From: Pyropia haitanensis
Taxonomy: Eukaryota; Rhodophyta; Bangiophyceae; Bangiales; Bangiaceae
Assembly (NCBI GenBank): GCA_008729055.1
Contig: SDUX01000006.1
Location: 1,621,501-1,685,500 of the forward strand
DNA length: 64,000 nt
Direction of reading: 5' to 3'
A program made the translations under genes and the position numbers. The number at the start of each line of letters is the position of its first letter. Within the stretch, counting starts at the first letter, position 1. The notes beneath the pieces are model-generated. The model was not told where the DNA came from. It did not search any database and worked only from the letters and a program-made list of their open reading frames with translations. Positions 55,380 to 64,000 of this stretch are shown in pieces.

Positions 55380-57278
55380 GTGGCCCGCTCCCGACCGCCG
55401 CCCTCCCCTATGATGCACTCACCCTCCCATTCGCCTGCGGGTGCGGGCACCACTTTTTGCGCCCCACCCCCGACAACATGCCTGAAGGGCGGGCTCCCAA
55501 CGTCGTCGCTGGCGGCGGCCGTGGGCGCCGCCGCGACCGCCCGCCCCCCCCTGCGGAGCGGCCGGTCGCTAGTCGGGACGACCTTACCGTCGCGGCATGG
55601 TGCTCGTAGCCGCTTTCTGGGCGGCGCGAACGTTGCGCCGCCACCCCCACCCCGCCGTGCGGCACCGGCGCGGTCCCCTGCCCGCTGTGCCGCCAGCGAC
55701 GGCGGCGGTGGTGGGCAGCCGCGGCGGGCGTCGCGGCGGAGCCGGGCGGCCGACGACGCGGCAACCGGTGGGTTTAGTGATGCAGAGGTGGCGGCGGCGG
55801 CCCGTGGTGACGGCGGCGGCGACGACCCCGACGGGGGCCCCCCCCTGCTGGCGTCGGAGCTGCTCATCGACTACTCGGAGCGCCGCGCGGCCGGTCTCCT
55901 CCCCCCGCTGCCCGTCGGGGAGCAGCAGGAGTTTGCCGACGCGTGGGCAGCGGCGGTGGGGCCCCGCAAGTACGCGGAGCTCAAGAACGCGTACGCCCGG
56001 CTGGGGGTACTCATCCACGTCAACTTTGAGGACTTTGCCGCGCCCGACGCAAGCGCCTTTGCGCGGGCCGCCGACTCGACGCTGTCCACCCTGGCGGCGG
56101 CCAAGGCGCGTGCTGTGTACATGGCGACGGGCCTCCCGGGCATCAGCGAGGCGTCGGACTTTGCAATTGAGCCGCCGTCGCTCGACGGGCGGGTGACCAA
56201 GAGCCGCCAGACTGGCTACTACACTCGCGCCATTGACGGGGAGGCGGACGACATGATTGCCAAGGTACAGCCCATCTCGGATGTTAACCGGATGACGCGC
56301 TTCCGCTCGGCCGTGGCCTACTATGACGGCGAGGCGGAGATCATTACGCACGGGGTTGCGGCGGTGGCCATCGAGTACGCGTCGGCAAAGAACGCGTCGA
56401 TTGCCCAGTCCGCGGCGTTTGACGAGCTATACCGCCGTCTGATGCGGCGGTTCCGACTGGAGCTCAGCTCTTTTGAGGCATCCGAGAGCGTTCGGGAGCA
56501 GTCCCGCACCCCCCGCCGGCGGTACGTGGGCGCCATGCTCCTCCGTGAGCGGATCCTGCGGGAGGGCAAGGTGCTGTCGGGCGGCATCCTCAAGGTGTCC
56601 TCCTTCCTCAACCACCAGGTAGATGCGCAGCTAGCCATGACATGCGGGGAGGAGCTCGCTGCGCGGATGCGGCACACGCACCCGACCAAGATTCTGACCG
56701 TCGAGGCGACGGGCCTCATCCCGTCACTGGCACTGGCACGTGCCCTCTCACTGCCGCTCGTGTTTGCCCGCAAGTCCCGGCCACTGACCATCTCTGAGAG
56801 CTACCAGGCTTCGTACAGGAGCCACACCAAGGGCACCACGTCGGAGCTTATCGTCTCCACCGAGTATCTCAACGCGTCGGACCGCATCCTCATCGTCGAC
56901 GACTTCTTGGCCGGCGGCAGCACCTGCGAGGCGCTGTTCAAGCTGGCACGGATGGCCCGCGCGACGGTGGTGGGCGTCGCGGTTTTGATTGAAAAAACTG
57001 ACGATGCCGGCCGCGCCTTCCTGTCAGGCTATGAGATCCCCGTCGTGTCCCTGGCCAAGGTAAGTATCAACCGGCTGGAGCAGCGGGTGGACATTGCCGA
57101 CGAGGAGCCGTTTGAGGACGTGGCCGTGGACATGGATGGGATGGACTCTGCGGACGCCGCGACGGAGTCGTCGCTCACGTCTGCGGTGGCGGTGGATGGA
57201 TATGGGCGGCAATTGGCGGGCGACGATGATGACAGCGACCAGAGCGAAGACAACGGCCGGTGGACCGAGGACGACTAG
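55380..57278 (+). CDS. Xanthine phosphoribosyltransferase fused to a degenerate Ham1/ITPA-like domain
   Basis: 632 aa, intronless. Residues 388-580 form a bacterial-type xanthine PRTase, which makes XMP from xanthine and PRPP: SFLNHQVDAQLA, KILTVEATGLIP, VFARKSRPLT and the PRPP loop ILIVDDFLAGGST (about 502-514) match Bacillus Xpt from end to end. Residues about 175-345 align with RdgB/ITPA purine-NTP pyrophosphatases: GPRKYAELKNAYARLG corresponds to the GNxxKxxEL start, LAAAKARAV to the ENAxxKA helix, ISEASDFAIEPPSLDG to the DDSGL loop, and NRMTRFRSAVAY to the RxARF strand. The catalytic acidic residues of those motifs are replaced and the GFGYDPxF signature is missing, so this half is probably inactive. 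Residues 1 to about 120 are Ser/Ala/Pro/Arg-rich, fitting a plastid transit peptide. The tail is acidic. The ATG at 55380 is used; those at 55410 and 55413 are alternatives. Confidence 0.85.
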   Translation: MARSRPPPSPMMHSPSHSPAGAGTTFCAPPPTTCLKGGLPTSSLAAAVGAAATARPPLRSGRSLVGTTLPSRHGARSRFLGGANVAPPPPPRRAAPARSPARCAASDGGGGGQPRRASRRSRAADDAATGGFSDAEVAAAARGDGGGDDPDGGPPLLASELLIDYSERRAAGLLPPLPVGEQQEFADAWAAAVGPRKYAELKNAYARLGVLIHVNFEDFAAPDASAFARAADSTLSTLAAAKARAVYMATGLPGISEASDFAIEPPSLDGRVTKSRQTGYYTRAIDGEADDMIAKVQPISDVNRMTRFRSAVAYYDGEAEIITHGVAAVAIEYASAKNASIAQSAAFDELYRRLMRRFRLELSSFEASESVREQSRTPRRRYVGAMLLRERILREGKVLSGGILKVSSFLNHQVDAQLAMTCGEELAARMRHTHPTKILTVEATGLIPSLALARALSLPLVFARKSRPLTISESYQASYRSHTKGTTSELIVSTEYLNASDRILIVDDFLAGGSTCEALFKLARMARATVVGVAVLIEKTDDAGRAFLSGYEIPVVSLAKVSINRLEQRVDIADEEPFEDVAVDMDGMDSADAATESSLTSAVAVDGYGRQLAGDDDDSDQSEDNGRWTEDD

Positions 57279-57936
57279 GCAAACCTCTAGTGCGTGTGGT
57301 GGGGGCAGGTGCGCAGAAAGAACAGCCACGCTGTGTTGCATGATGGGCTACTCCATGCATTTCGCTGCCCTGGCTTGCACTTTTCTTGCGCGACGCGACG
57401 TTGTACATCTGTCGCCACCCGTGATGCACGAGTCGTTGGCGTTCCACAGCCAGGCCCGTGAAACGTACGCCGGTTGCACATCAATGGGTGCACTTTTCGG
57501 CTTGCAGCATCGTCGCTCTTCTGGGAAAGCCCCACTCATGCGCCGGCTTCCCGCCCATCGCAGCAGGAGTCTTCCAGGCCACCCACGCACCATCCTTGGT
57601 CCACGCCCTCCCGCAATGCGCCCGTGCATACACATGATGAAGAACAGGTCAACCCCCTTCGCACCAGTAAGCGCCTCGACAAAGACACAAGACAGGAGAT
57701 GCCACAGGAGGATGCTCCCCCAAGGAGCTGCCAGAGCGGCGCGGCACACTTCAAGCGGCCTAGCAACAGCTCAAGCCGTAGGCGCATGTGTGACGGGAAA
57801 CAGGCTCTAAGTATTTGCTCGCCGTGCCTTTCGTAGCAGGAAGCGTGGGCGTCAAACGCAATCTGGGTGAGCGCAGCCACCAGCAACCACTTTCCACAAG
57901 AGCACCGCCCAAATGCATGCCACCACCACCCCCGCC
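57279..57936. other. 3' spacer between two convergent genes
   Basis: 660 bp of mixed composition, the downstream regions of the phosphoribosyltransferase fusion and eL18. Short ORFs only. Confidence 0.45.
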
Positions 57937-58856
57937 CTAGTGGCCACCCTTCTTCTTGTACCCACAGCTGTGCCGGCGACCACGCGCGCGCTCAAAGTTG
58001 CGGCCCTTCGACCGCACATAGGGCTTGACGTGCTTGCCCTGGTGACCCACAAAGTGGCGATACACCTCGCGCACGTGCTTGGGGCCCCGGATCAGCAGCG
58101 TCTTGCTGCCGGTCGGCGACCGGAGGGCCAGCTGATCAAAGGTCAGCGCCTCACCCCCTGCTGCCTCAATGCGGGCCCGGGCCGAACTGGAAAACTCCAG
58201 CGCACACACAGACAGCTTCGGCACATCCAGCATGCGCTCATCATCGAGCACTTTGCCCACCAGCACAATCGTGGTGCCTTCGGGGGCAGTCTTGGAGTGG
58301 CGTGTCAGCCGGGAGAGCGAGATAGGCGGCTTGTTGGTACGCGACATAAACATCCGCTTCAGCACCACCTGGTTGAACCGCGAGTTCGTACGCCGGGCCA
58401 GGAAGCGGTACAGCTTCACCAGGAGCCGCAGGTACGGGTTGTCCGACTTGGGCGCGGTCCGCACAACCTTCTTGATGCGCCCGCCCTTCTCCAAATCGAT
58501 ACCCTGCAAACGGCAAACGCACGAGATGAGAGGTGGGAACACAAGAGGGGTCACGTTAAAGCATCCGCAGTCAGTACGTGCGCCGAGACGTCCGTCCCAG
58601 ACTTGGCCACCCACCCACCGATCCCTGCGAGCCAAGCGCCACGAAACGAACGAAAGCTGCTGCCGCGTGACTGCCACAGCACAGCACTACCATTGGCACA
58701 GCCAGCATCCCGCAACCCAAAGTGCTGCCATGCGACGAGTGACGCCCACGACGGACGATGATGACCGAGACGTGAGCCGCGCATCGCAGTTGCTGCAGAC
58801 GTGCGCAAAACGGGAAACAGAGGTCCGCCGTGCAACGAGGAACCAAAGCATACCAT
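57937..58856 (-). CDS. RPL18: Large-subunit ribosomal protein eL18
   Basis: Structural protein of the cytosolic 60S subunit. Exon 2 (58503-57937) encodes [20 protein letters not shown] through to [14 protein letters not shown], essentially the whole conserved eL18 sequence ([23 protein letters not shown]18 core [16 protein letters not shown]). It lacks only the initiator Met and is preceded by a good acceptor (GTTTGCAG). The Met is supplied by a one-codon exon. The best candidate is the ATG at 58856-58854, followed at once by a GTATGC donor and set in a CACCATGG context. A weaker choice is the ATG at 58693 with a GTAGTG donor. The product is 189 aa, against about 188 in other eukaryotes. Strong conservation and lack of low-complexity inserts set this gene apart from its neighbours. 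Confidence 0.92.
58504..58853 (-). other. Intron of RPL18 directly after the start codon
   Basis: 350 bp, GTATGC donor and TTTGCAG acceptor, splitting ATG from GGT. The acceptor is certain from the protein; the donor position is the best of two candidates. Confidence 0.7.
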
Positions 58857-60724
58857 GGTGACCGGCAAGAGGGAGCCGCTGCAGAGGGTGCACGCTGCGG
58901 GGTACAGCGGCGGAAGCGCCAAAGCAGACCAGCACGACGTCCACCCTCCCGACGGGGGCACGCGACGGATCCCCCGACGTCGACGACACCAACCGTGCGA
59001 CTGGCCGTCTCCCGACCGCCGTGTCTGACGAGCCCAAAACACGACAGCTGTCGAAAGTGCGGCATCCATCGAAGCGATCACGTTTTGCCTGCCAAGAGGG
59101 ACTTGTCTCTAGGCTGGCAGAAAGTGATTTACATTAACGACTCTTGGTTTGTGACAGTCATTTGGTCAATTTCTGGCGGGGCGCCCGCGCGCGCCGCCGC
59201 CCCCGCCAGGCGCGCGACGTCAATCGCAGAGGGGGGAGGGGGGAGATGATCCCTCTGGGGGATGTCCCAAACGTCGCCGCCCCCTCACCGACGGGGCAGG
59301 TGCTTGCGGGCGAGTGGAGCGCTGCAGCGGTGAGGAGGAGAGACCCATACGGGCGGAGGGCGACCCTGGCGGGTGGTGCGGCTTGACGATGTCGACGTCA
59401 ACCGCAGCAGCGCTGGCGGGACAGTCGCGCCTCGGAGAAACAGCCGCTAAGGGGGGGGTTGTGCAACGACGAGCACGAGACCGCAACGAAAGCGACGGCG
59501 CCCTGACCACGGCACGGCAGCGGCGAGGAGGGGGTGGGCGCCACCACCGCGAGGGGGCGGCCGGAACCACCGCGGGGGCGCTGCCGACGACGGAGGGCTG
59601 GCAGTAACGGCGGATGAAGCGGCACCACGACGAACATGCGGCAGCAGCGACGTCGGAGCGGCAGTGATGATGGGGGGTGACGCGGTCGCCACCGACGGTG
59701 GAAGCACGACATCGGAGGGGCGCCGGCTACAGGGGGGGCGCCTTGCCTACAGCGGACGTGCGGAGGCAACAGCGGATGGCCTGCAAAACCCAGAGACGAC
59801 GCGCGGTGGTGTAATATGGACGACCGACCGCGGCGAGACGACACTTCAGCGCCACGCGGCGGGCGCCCGCCGCAGCCAACCGGGTGACGACGGGAGTGAC
59901 CGAGCCGCCGACGTGACGACGGCGGCGGGGCGGCGCTCGTCTGGGTGGCAGAGGAGGGACACGGCGACAGCCGCGAGAGGGGAACGAGGAGGCGGGGCGG
60001 GTGGGCTTGCGCTCGCCGCGGGCGTTGCCGGCGGGCGGCTTGCTGCTGTGGCGCGCGGGGTGGCGCTTGCCGTCGTCCTTGGCAGCGCGCGGACGGCTGG
60101 CGCTATGGCGGGGCGGTGGCGGCCGACGGCGGCGGCTGGCGGCGGCCAGCGGCGGCGGCGGCGGCAAGGTGAGAGGGCGGAGCGGCGTCGGCGCCCGCCG
60201 GTGGACTGGGTGGTCGGCGGCTGGTGCCTGTGGGGGACAGCAGCGGCTGCGGTTGAGTTGCCGCAAGTGCGGGACCTCGTTTCCATCAGACGCCAGCGGG
60301 GTGGCGGCTCACGGTTGGGTGCCGACGTCAAGCGTCCATGCGGGCGGCAGTGGCAGTGATGACGGTGGCCGGCGGTGGCAACAGGGCGCCGATGGCAGAC
60401 GCCGCTGGCGGGCCACCCCGCCCGCCGCCGGCCGCGTCGGCGGCGGGCACCCCCGCGGCCGCCGCCGCCGCCGCCGTCGCCACCGCTCCCGCCCCCGCCA
60501 CCGCTACCGCGCACGCGGTCACCGCCCGCCGACGGGCGCAGGCGTGCGCCGGTGGCAACGGCCGTGTCGTGGGATGGGTGCGTCGGGACGACCGTTCTGT
60601 ACCCATTGGCGGTCTCGGTGGCGCGGAGAGGGGCTTTGACGAACCGCCGGTGCTGTGCTGCCCCCTCGAGAGGTGAGAGGGAACAGGCTGTGTACGTCGG
60701 CGGGTGCGGTGCACAAGAGAAACA
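58857..60724. other. Spacer upstream of RPL18
   Basis: The first 300 bp is mixed and contains the RPL18 promoter. 59160-60660 is a degenerate GC-rich repeat of GGCGG/GACG-like units with Gly/Arg or Pro/Arg shadow ORFs in every frame. No gene supported. Confidence 0.45.
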
Positions 60725-61935
60725 GCGCTGTGGGTGCTAAACCGTCTCAAAAAAAACCTGCTTTTTCGGTTGCGGGGCCCCTTGCGGGCTTGCGTGGGAT
60801 CTTGCTTTTCCGCAAGCCAGTCTGCGTGGACAAGCAAGATTTTTGTGCGGAGTCTGCTTGCGTCCGCAAGTCTGTCATTCTTGCGCGGCCCTTTGCGAAA
60901 ATCTCCCACGCTGCGACTGTCAACAACCGTCGGAAAGTATCCAATCAGAGGCCGGGACGGAACAGGTGTTCGAAGCCCTGGGCCGTCTTGGCTACCTGGA
61001 CCAGCGCCGAGTACTCGCTCTTCCGCTGAGACAGCAGCTGCTCGTTTACCTGCAACAGCACCGCAGTGGAGCCGCACACTTCAAGGCGGAGTATCACCAC
61101 CACCTGCGGCAGACAGCTAGAGGCCGGCTTCTACGCCTCAGCGGATGCCGCTTCCATCGCGATACCTACCGTCGAGAGTGAGCGGGAAGCGCAGGAGAGC
61201 TGAGGGGAGAGGGAGGCGGGAGAGAGCGCTACTATCGGCTGAAGCGAAGTAGACGGCGGGCACTATCCCCGCGCCGCGCCACAATTTCCAGTCACAACAG
61301 CCTGCAGTAGCTGCCGCTCCGCAGTGCCTCAAAAAGCCGTCATGACTGCGGCACCCGCGGACGAGAACGGGGGGGGAGCGGACGGGCGTGGGGGAGTAAA
61401 GGTGAGGGGGCCACCAGCAAGCAGAGAAGCGGGTAAGTGGAGTGAAGGGGGGGGGGGAAGAGAGAGCCACCCCTCAAGCATACGCCATCCACCCTAGCCG
61501 TGTCGTCAAGCGCGTCCTCAAAGCGTCTCCCTCCACGTCACTTTTCTTACTCCCGGGGACTGCAGAGTGCGGGAGATTTTCGCCGCAATGGCCCATGCAT
61601 AGGCGTTTCCGCAAGGTACTCTGCGGCGGCCCGCAAGCCACCTTGCGGTCGTTGGCAACCTTCCCAGACGCGGATTGCATGGAGCCCTACAGTGAAGCGT
61701 TTCGATCCATTGACACGGGTGATTTTGTAGGCCCAGACAGCTCAGCTCCAGACGCTTCTTTTTGTATGAGATGCACTCCGTCGAAGGTCCGAAAGGCACC
61801 CATGTAAGTCAAAAACAAAAAAATCGAAAAAAAGCAGGCCTCACACTGTCAAAACAGGCGTTGACAACCGCTTGCGGGCCGGGCCAAGCAACGGAAAAGC
61901 AGGTTTTCTTTGAGACGGTTTAGCACCCACTGCGC
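60725..61935. mobile_element. Inverted-repeat transposon-like element (1.2 kb)
   Basis: The ends are inverted repeats of at least 55 bp: left GCGCTGTGGGTGCTAAACCG..., right the reverse complement starting GCGCAGTGGGTGCTAAACCG. The complementarity resumes deeper inside (GCGAAAATCTCCC at about 60896 against GGGAGATTTTCGC at about 61571), giving a foldback shape. No transposase is visible; the longest internal ORF (60843-61181) is not recognised. Its right half is related to the relic at 31200-31461. It shares the GCGCAGTG start and AAACC core with the termini of the 53229-55082 element. Confidence 0.75.
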
Positions 61936-62329
61936 AGGCTACCACCCCGGTTAACACAGACTCAGCGCGCTCTGAAAACCCGATGAGACTTTCCACCGTG
62001 AAAGTAGCCCGCCTACGAGGCTGGAGCAGCAGACAAAGGCCAGGGTGTGTTCGCGAACGCGCTTTTCCGTTTCGCGAGGCCGCCGACGAGTGCTGTGATC
62101 CGCGCGTTTGACGGTCCCGCGCCAAGGGGCGCGACTGCGTGGCCATCGCAGGCGGCCGACGGCCGCGCACGACTCCCCCACCGCAGCGCCGGTGCCTCCT
62201 CCCCACGCAGCAGTGACGCTGCCTCGGCGAGGCGCTGCCCTTTGCTGCGTGTCCTACTTCTCTTTCTTTCTTTTTTGCGTGACGTGCTGCTCCGCCCAGC
62301 TTGCTGGTCGCCCTCCCCGACCGGCCGCC
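61936..62329. other. Promoter and leader of the Nop9-type gene
   Basis: About 390 bp. The last 100 bp is pyrimidine-rich (CTTCTCTTTCTTTCTTTTTTGC at about 62260) and ends GGCCGCCATG at the start codon, a good eukaryotic initiation context. Confidence 0.5.
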
Positions 62330-62485
62330 ATGTCGCGGACCAAGAAGGCGGCGCGGCGGAACCAGCGCGGCGGCGGCGGCGGTGGCGGCAACCGTGGCGG
62401 TCGTGGCGGCGGCGGCGGCGACGGCGGCGGCGGCGGCGGCGGCGGCGGCCGAGGCGGCCGAGGCGGCGGCGGTGGAGGTGGTCGC

Positions 62486-62554
<69 letters not shown>

Positions 62555-64000
62555 AAGCCGGGCGGCCGCCCCCCCCGGACGCGGCCGACGCGGACGTGGC
62601 GGGCCCCGCGTCGCTCCCCCCCGAGCTGCTGCTGTACGTGACCAACGTAAGCGCCGAGCTGTCCACCCTCGCCGCCGCCCGCGCCGCCGCCGCCACCCCC
62701 GCCGCCCGCCACGAGCGCCGCGCCCGCGCCGCGCGGCGGGCGGCCGAGGCGCGGGCGCGCGGGCGGGGGCCGCGGGCGCCCGCGCCGGGGGAGGAGGTGG
62801 ACGAGGACAATGCGGGTCGGGTGGGGCAGCCCGACGCGGCGGCCGCGGCGGGGTTTGCTGCGGCTGCTGCGGGCGCCGACGACGACGCGGGCGCCGACGC
62901 GGCCAAGGGGGAGGCGGCGGAGGAGGAGGGGGTTGATGACGACGAGGCCGCCGCCGACGCGGCGGCCAGCCTGGTCGCCCGCGCCGCCCTCCGTGAGCTG
63001 TCTGGCCACGTCCAGGCCGCCGCGCGGGACGGCGTCGGCAGCCGCGTCCTCGAACAGCTCCTCGACGTGGCCGACGCGCCCGACGCGGTCGACGAGCTGG
63101 CGGTCTCCCTCCTCGCGGCGGGCGGCGCCCGCGCGGCGGGCCTCGCCACCCACCGGTGCGGCAGCCACGTCGCGCAGCGGCTCCTCGACCGCATCGCCGC
63201 CGACGCGGCCGCGGCGGGCGCCGACGCGCCGGCGTCCCCCGCGCTGGCCGCGGCGATCGGCTGGCTCGACGGCCTGTCGGCGGCGGCGGTGGTGGCGCTG
63301 CTCACCGACGCGCGGGGGTCCCACGTGTTCCGGGCGGCCGTGACGGGGCTGGCGGGCGTGCCCGCCGAGCCGCCCCGCTCCGCCGACGTGGACGCGGGCG
63401 CGCCGCTCACCGCCGCCGCGGCGGCGAGCAGCTACATCACCGACGCGGCGTGGCCCATGCCCGCCGCCGCGGGGGCCGCCGTCGTCCGGCTGGCGCGGGT
63501 GCTCGTCGACGAGCTGCCGCCGCCATCGTCGGCCGCGGCGGACGCCCCGTCGCTGCGCGCGCTCGCCACCGACACGGCCGCGGGCGCGGCGCTGCAGGCG
63601 CTCCTCGCCGCCACCGTCGGCTGGGACGCGGCGGTGGCGGAGCGGCTGGCGGTGGCGGCTCTCGGCGGCGCCGGCTGCCCCGCCGCGTGGGACCTGGCCA
63701 CCGACGTGGCCGGCTCGCGGCTCGTCGAGACGGCCATCCTCGCCTTTTGCGGGCAGCCGGGCGCGGGCACGCCCGGCACCGTCATTGGCGACATCCTCGC
63801 CGCGTTCCTCCCGCGCCTCGCCGCCGCCGCCGCCCACCCGACCGCCAACTACGTGCTGGCGGTGCTGCTGCCGCGGGGCCTGCGCTCCCGCGGCGCCGTC
63901 GCGACCGCCCTCGACGGCCTGGAGGGGGACGCGCTCGCCGCCGCGGCGGGCGCCGCGAGCGGCCGGGAGGGGGTGGTGCTCGCGCTCGGCCGCGCCGCCG
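62330..64000 (+). CDS. Nop9-type pumilio-repeat nucleolar protein, N-terminal part, 3' truncated by window
   Basis: Nop9 proteins bind pre-rRNA through pumilio-like repeats and act in small-subunit ribosome assembly. The start ATG at 62330 opens MSRTKKAARRNQRGGGGG and a long Arg-Gly tract, common in nucleolar RNA-binding proteins. After this, frame 1 carries the conserved part: LPPELLLYVTNVSAEL, GSRVLEQLLDVAD, THRCGSHVAQRLLDRI, LTDARGSHVFRAAVTGLAGVP, and ATDVAGSRLVETAI, which match Nop9 repeat cores in order. An acidic stretch (EEEGVDDDE) precedes the repeats. The start is in frame 2 and the rest in frame 1; the change falls at the C run around 62569-62576, where one missing C would join them. 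The long minus-strand ORFs over this gene are composition shadows. The end lies beyond the window. Confidence 0.83.

Noticed and set aside
60328..61077. 249-codon minus-strand ORF crossing the end of the 60.7-kb element
   Set aside because: It reads across a transposon terminus into GC-rich repeat DNA, so it is unlikely to be a real protein.
62013..63837. Minus-strand ORFs of 465 and 527 codons opposite the Nop9-type gene
   Set aside because: They are antisense shadows of a GC-rich coding frame. The plus strand carries recognisable pumilio motifs and the minus-strand products carry none.
1..64000. tRNA, rRNA and CRISPR arrays
   Set aside because: I looked for tRNA T-loop motifs, rRNA-like segments and regularly spaced direct repeats with unique spacers and saw none. 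A covariance-model scan would settle small RNA genes.

Overview
The window reads as nuclear DNA of a GC-rich, intron-poor photosynthetic eukaryote. My best guess is a bangiophyte red alga of the Porphyra/Pyropia kind. The reasons are very high GC, coding regions swollen by Ala, Gly and Pro tracts, one short GT-AG intron or none per gene, a nuclear NusG with an apparent plastid-targeting leader, and a secreted Hint (hedgehog/intein-type) protein beside a tyrosinase gene. Another GC-rich alga is not excluded. There is no operon logic: genes lie singly on both strands, separated by repeat-rich spacers of 0.1-6 kb.

Layout. 1-3.7 kb: the 3' part of a ubiquitin-specific protease (+) converging on a homocysteine S-methyltransferase (-) with two very large low-complexity inserts. 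4.9-12.1 kb: a repeat domain built as a mirror. Two 48-bp palindromes in opposite orientation enclose C-rich and G-rich triplet tracts, which enclose a roughly 1.1-kb inverted repeat. 12.3-15 kb: a cationic-amino-acid-type transporter. 19-20.6 kb: a PHO80/P-type cyclin. 24.9-26.2 kb: a secreted Hint-domain protein (-). 27.4-29.2 kb: plastid-type NusG. 32.8-36.8 kb: a five-finger C2H2 protein (-) with one intron cutting finger 3. 36.8-42.9 kb: extremely GC-rich spacer with a 49-base poly(G) run. 43.0-44.7 kb: an unrecognised Trp/Asp-rich protein. 47.4-49.6 kb: a two-exon secreted tyrosinase. 51.3-52.7 kb: a GT77-like type II glycosyltransferase (-). 53.2-55.1 kb: a transposon-like element with terminal inverted repeats. 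55.4-57.3 kb: a xanthine phosphoribosyltransferase fused to what looks like a degenerate Ham1/ITPA domain. 57.9-58.9 kb: ribosomal protein eL18 (-) with an intron right after its ATG. 60.7-61.9 kb: a second inverted-repeat element. 62.3 kb to the end: the start of a Nop9-type pumilio protein.

The genes are mostly unrelated housekeeping functions: protein turnover, methionine synthesis, amino-acid transport, purine salvage, ribosome biogenesis, plastid transcription, cell-wall glycosylation and secretion. The strongest novelty is the purine-salvage fusion. A recurrent technical point is that five genes change reading frame by the same -1 step, four or five of them at or near G/C homopolymers. 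Collapsed homopolymers in the assembly explain this more simply than introns or recoding.
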